NCBI RefSeq assembly: GCF_041595635.1
Contig: NZ_JBFHJW010000008.1
Span: forward strand, 1-64,000
Source of the DNA: Labilibaculum sp041595635
GTDB taxonomy: Bacteria > Bacteroidota > Bacteroidia > Bacteroidales > Marinifilaceae
DNA: 64,000 bases
Direction of reading: 5' to 3'
Within the stretch, counting starts at the first letter, position 1. Every line of letters starts with the position of its first letter. The notes beneath the pieces are model-generated. The model did not search any database. It was not told the origin of the DNA and was given only the letters and a program-made list of their open reading frames with translations. Shown in pieces: positions 63,509-64,000 of the stretch. Made by a program: the position numbers and the translations under genes.

Positions 63509-64000
63509 GTGTTCAAAAATAAATCAAGCCTACTAAAAGCTGCCATTTTTGCTACCGGATTTTCTGGTGTTGTGGCGGAATATATTTTATCGACCTTAGC
63601 ACAGTATTTTCTTGGTAATTCGGTCATTCATTGGGTAATGATTATTTCGCTCATGCTTTTTTCTATGGGTTTGGGAAGTCGTATCACCAAAAAATTCGAA
63701 ACAAATTTACTCAGGCGATTTTTACTTACCGAGTTTGCCTTATCCATAATCGTTTCATTTGCAGCTTTGCTGGTGTATACGGCTTCTGCTTATACGCAAG
63801 CATTGGGAATTCTCATCTATTTTTTGGCTATTTGCATTGGCTTGTTAATTGGAATGGAAATTCCTTTGGTGATCCGTATTAACGATGATTACGAGAAATT
63901 GAGGTTCAATATCTCGAATATCTTAGAGAACGACTACTATGGAAGTTTGTTGGGTGGTGTGTTTTTTGCTTTTATAGGGTTGCCAGTTTTTGGACTTATT
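63509..64000 (+). CDS. Membrane-embedded spermidine-synthase-like protein (partial)
   Basis: Open to the window end; 164 codons visible. Reading from GTG 63509 (TTG 63503 possible): FKNKSSLLKAAIFATGFSGVVAEYILSTLAQYFLGNSVI, then LMLFSMGLGSRI and ICIGLLIGMEIPLVIRI. These are the N-terminal transmembrane helices of membrane-type polyamine aminopropyltransferases; the ENDYYGSLLGG segment is the family's usual spot. The catalytic domain lies beyond the window. Ends the PspA-DUF4178-DUF350 run, in which this enzyme class is expected. Confidence 0.75.
   Translation, partial: MFKNKSSLLKAAIFATGFSGVVAEYILSTLAQYFLGNSVIHWVMIISLMLFSMGLGSRITKKFETNLLRRFLLTEFALSIIVSFAALLVYTASAYTQALGILIYFLAICIGLLIGMEIPLVIRINDDYEKLRFNISNILENDYYGSLLGGVFFAFIGLPVFGLI

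Noticed and set aside
1..64000. CRISPR arrays, insertion sequences and rRNA genes
   Set aside because: No regularly spaced repeats, transposase genes or rRNA sequence were seen.

Overview
The window is AT-rich, gene-dense chromosomal DNA from a member of the Bacteroidota. The evidence is type IX secretion genes (porX, porW/sprE, a PorP/OmpA pair), the lipoprotein GldH, a TonB-dependent receptor with STN and carboxypeptidase-like N-terminal domains, DUF4249 and FadL-type outer membrane proteins, and promoter-like sites of the Bacteroidota form TTTG-N19-TAnnTTTG. A PL6 alginate lyase and the overall gene content suggest a marine member of the Bacteroidales/Marinilabiliales. That placement is inference.

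Layout. 1-5200: housekeeping run holB, ricT-like, gldH, trmB, an alkyltransferase-like gene and mrp. 5367-12427: porW/sprE lipoprotein, porX, tsaE and alanine dehydrogenase. 12393-18242: HAD phosphatase and a very large outer membrane protein (both minus), then kdtA. 18627-25861: B12-dependent ribonucleotide reductase, a single-domain response regulator, gltX and glnS (convergent), and folB. 25979-31891: a tRNA-Cys gene whose 3' end serves as attachment site for a small integrated element of about 5.9 kb. The element carries an integrase, an unknown protein, an excisionase-like HTH protein, a winged-helix-like protein, a probable replication initiator, a small phage-type protein and a DUF4468 protein, and is bounded by a 17-bp direct repeat. 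32088-43142: PL6 alginate lyase, two rhodaneses, an envelope operon (DUF4249, unknown, TonB receptor, macroglobulin-like protein) and an NfeD-like protein. 43401-49975: acyl-CoA dehydrogenase, then a mevalonate-pathway cluster (idi2, HMG-CoA reductase, GYDIA-type GHMP kinase, diphosphomevalonate decarboxylase, mevalonate kinase). 50020-59416: TPR sensor kinase, FadL porin, a Fic protein with a degenerate catalytic motif, a 5'-truncated PorP gene next to an intact OmpA/TPR partner, and sucDC. 59900-64000: a stress-envelope cluster of YbjN-like protein, PspA, DUF4178, a Ser/Arg-rich protein, DUF350 and the start of a membrane spermidine-synthase-like gene.

The most unusual items are: the tRNA-Cys element, whose integrase lacks the first catalytic arginine and which has a second, internal pair of 34-bp direct repeats; the Fic protein with Leu in place of the catalytic His, next to a truncated PorP gene; a structured, T-arm-like hairpin in the glnS leader; the three-fold C-terminal repeat in PorW; and the PspA/DUF350/aminopropyltransferase cluster.
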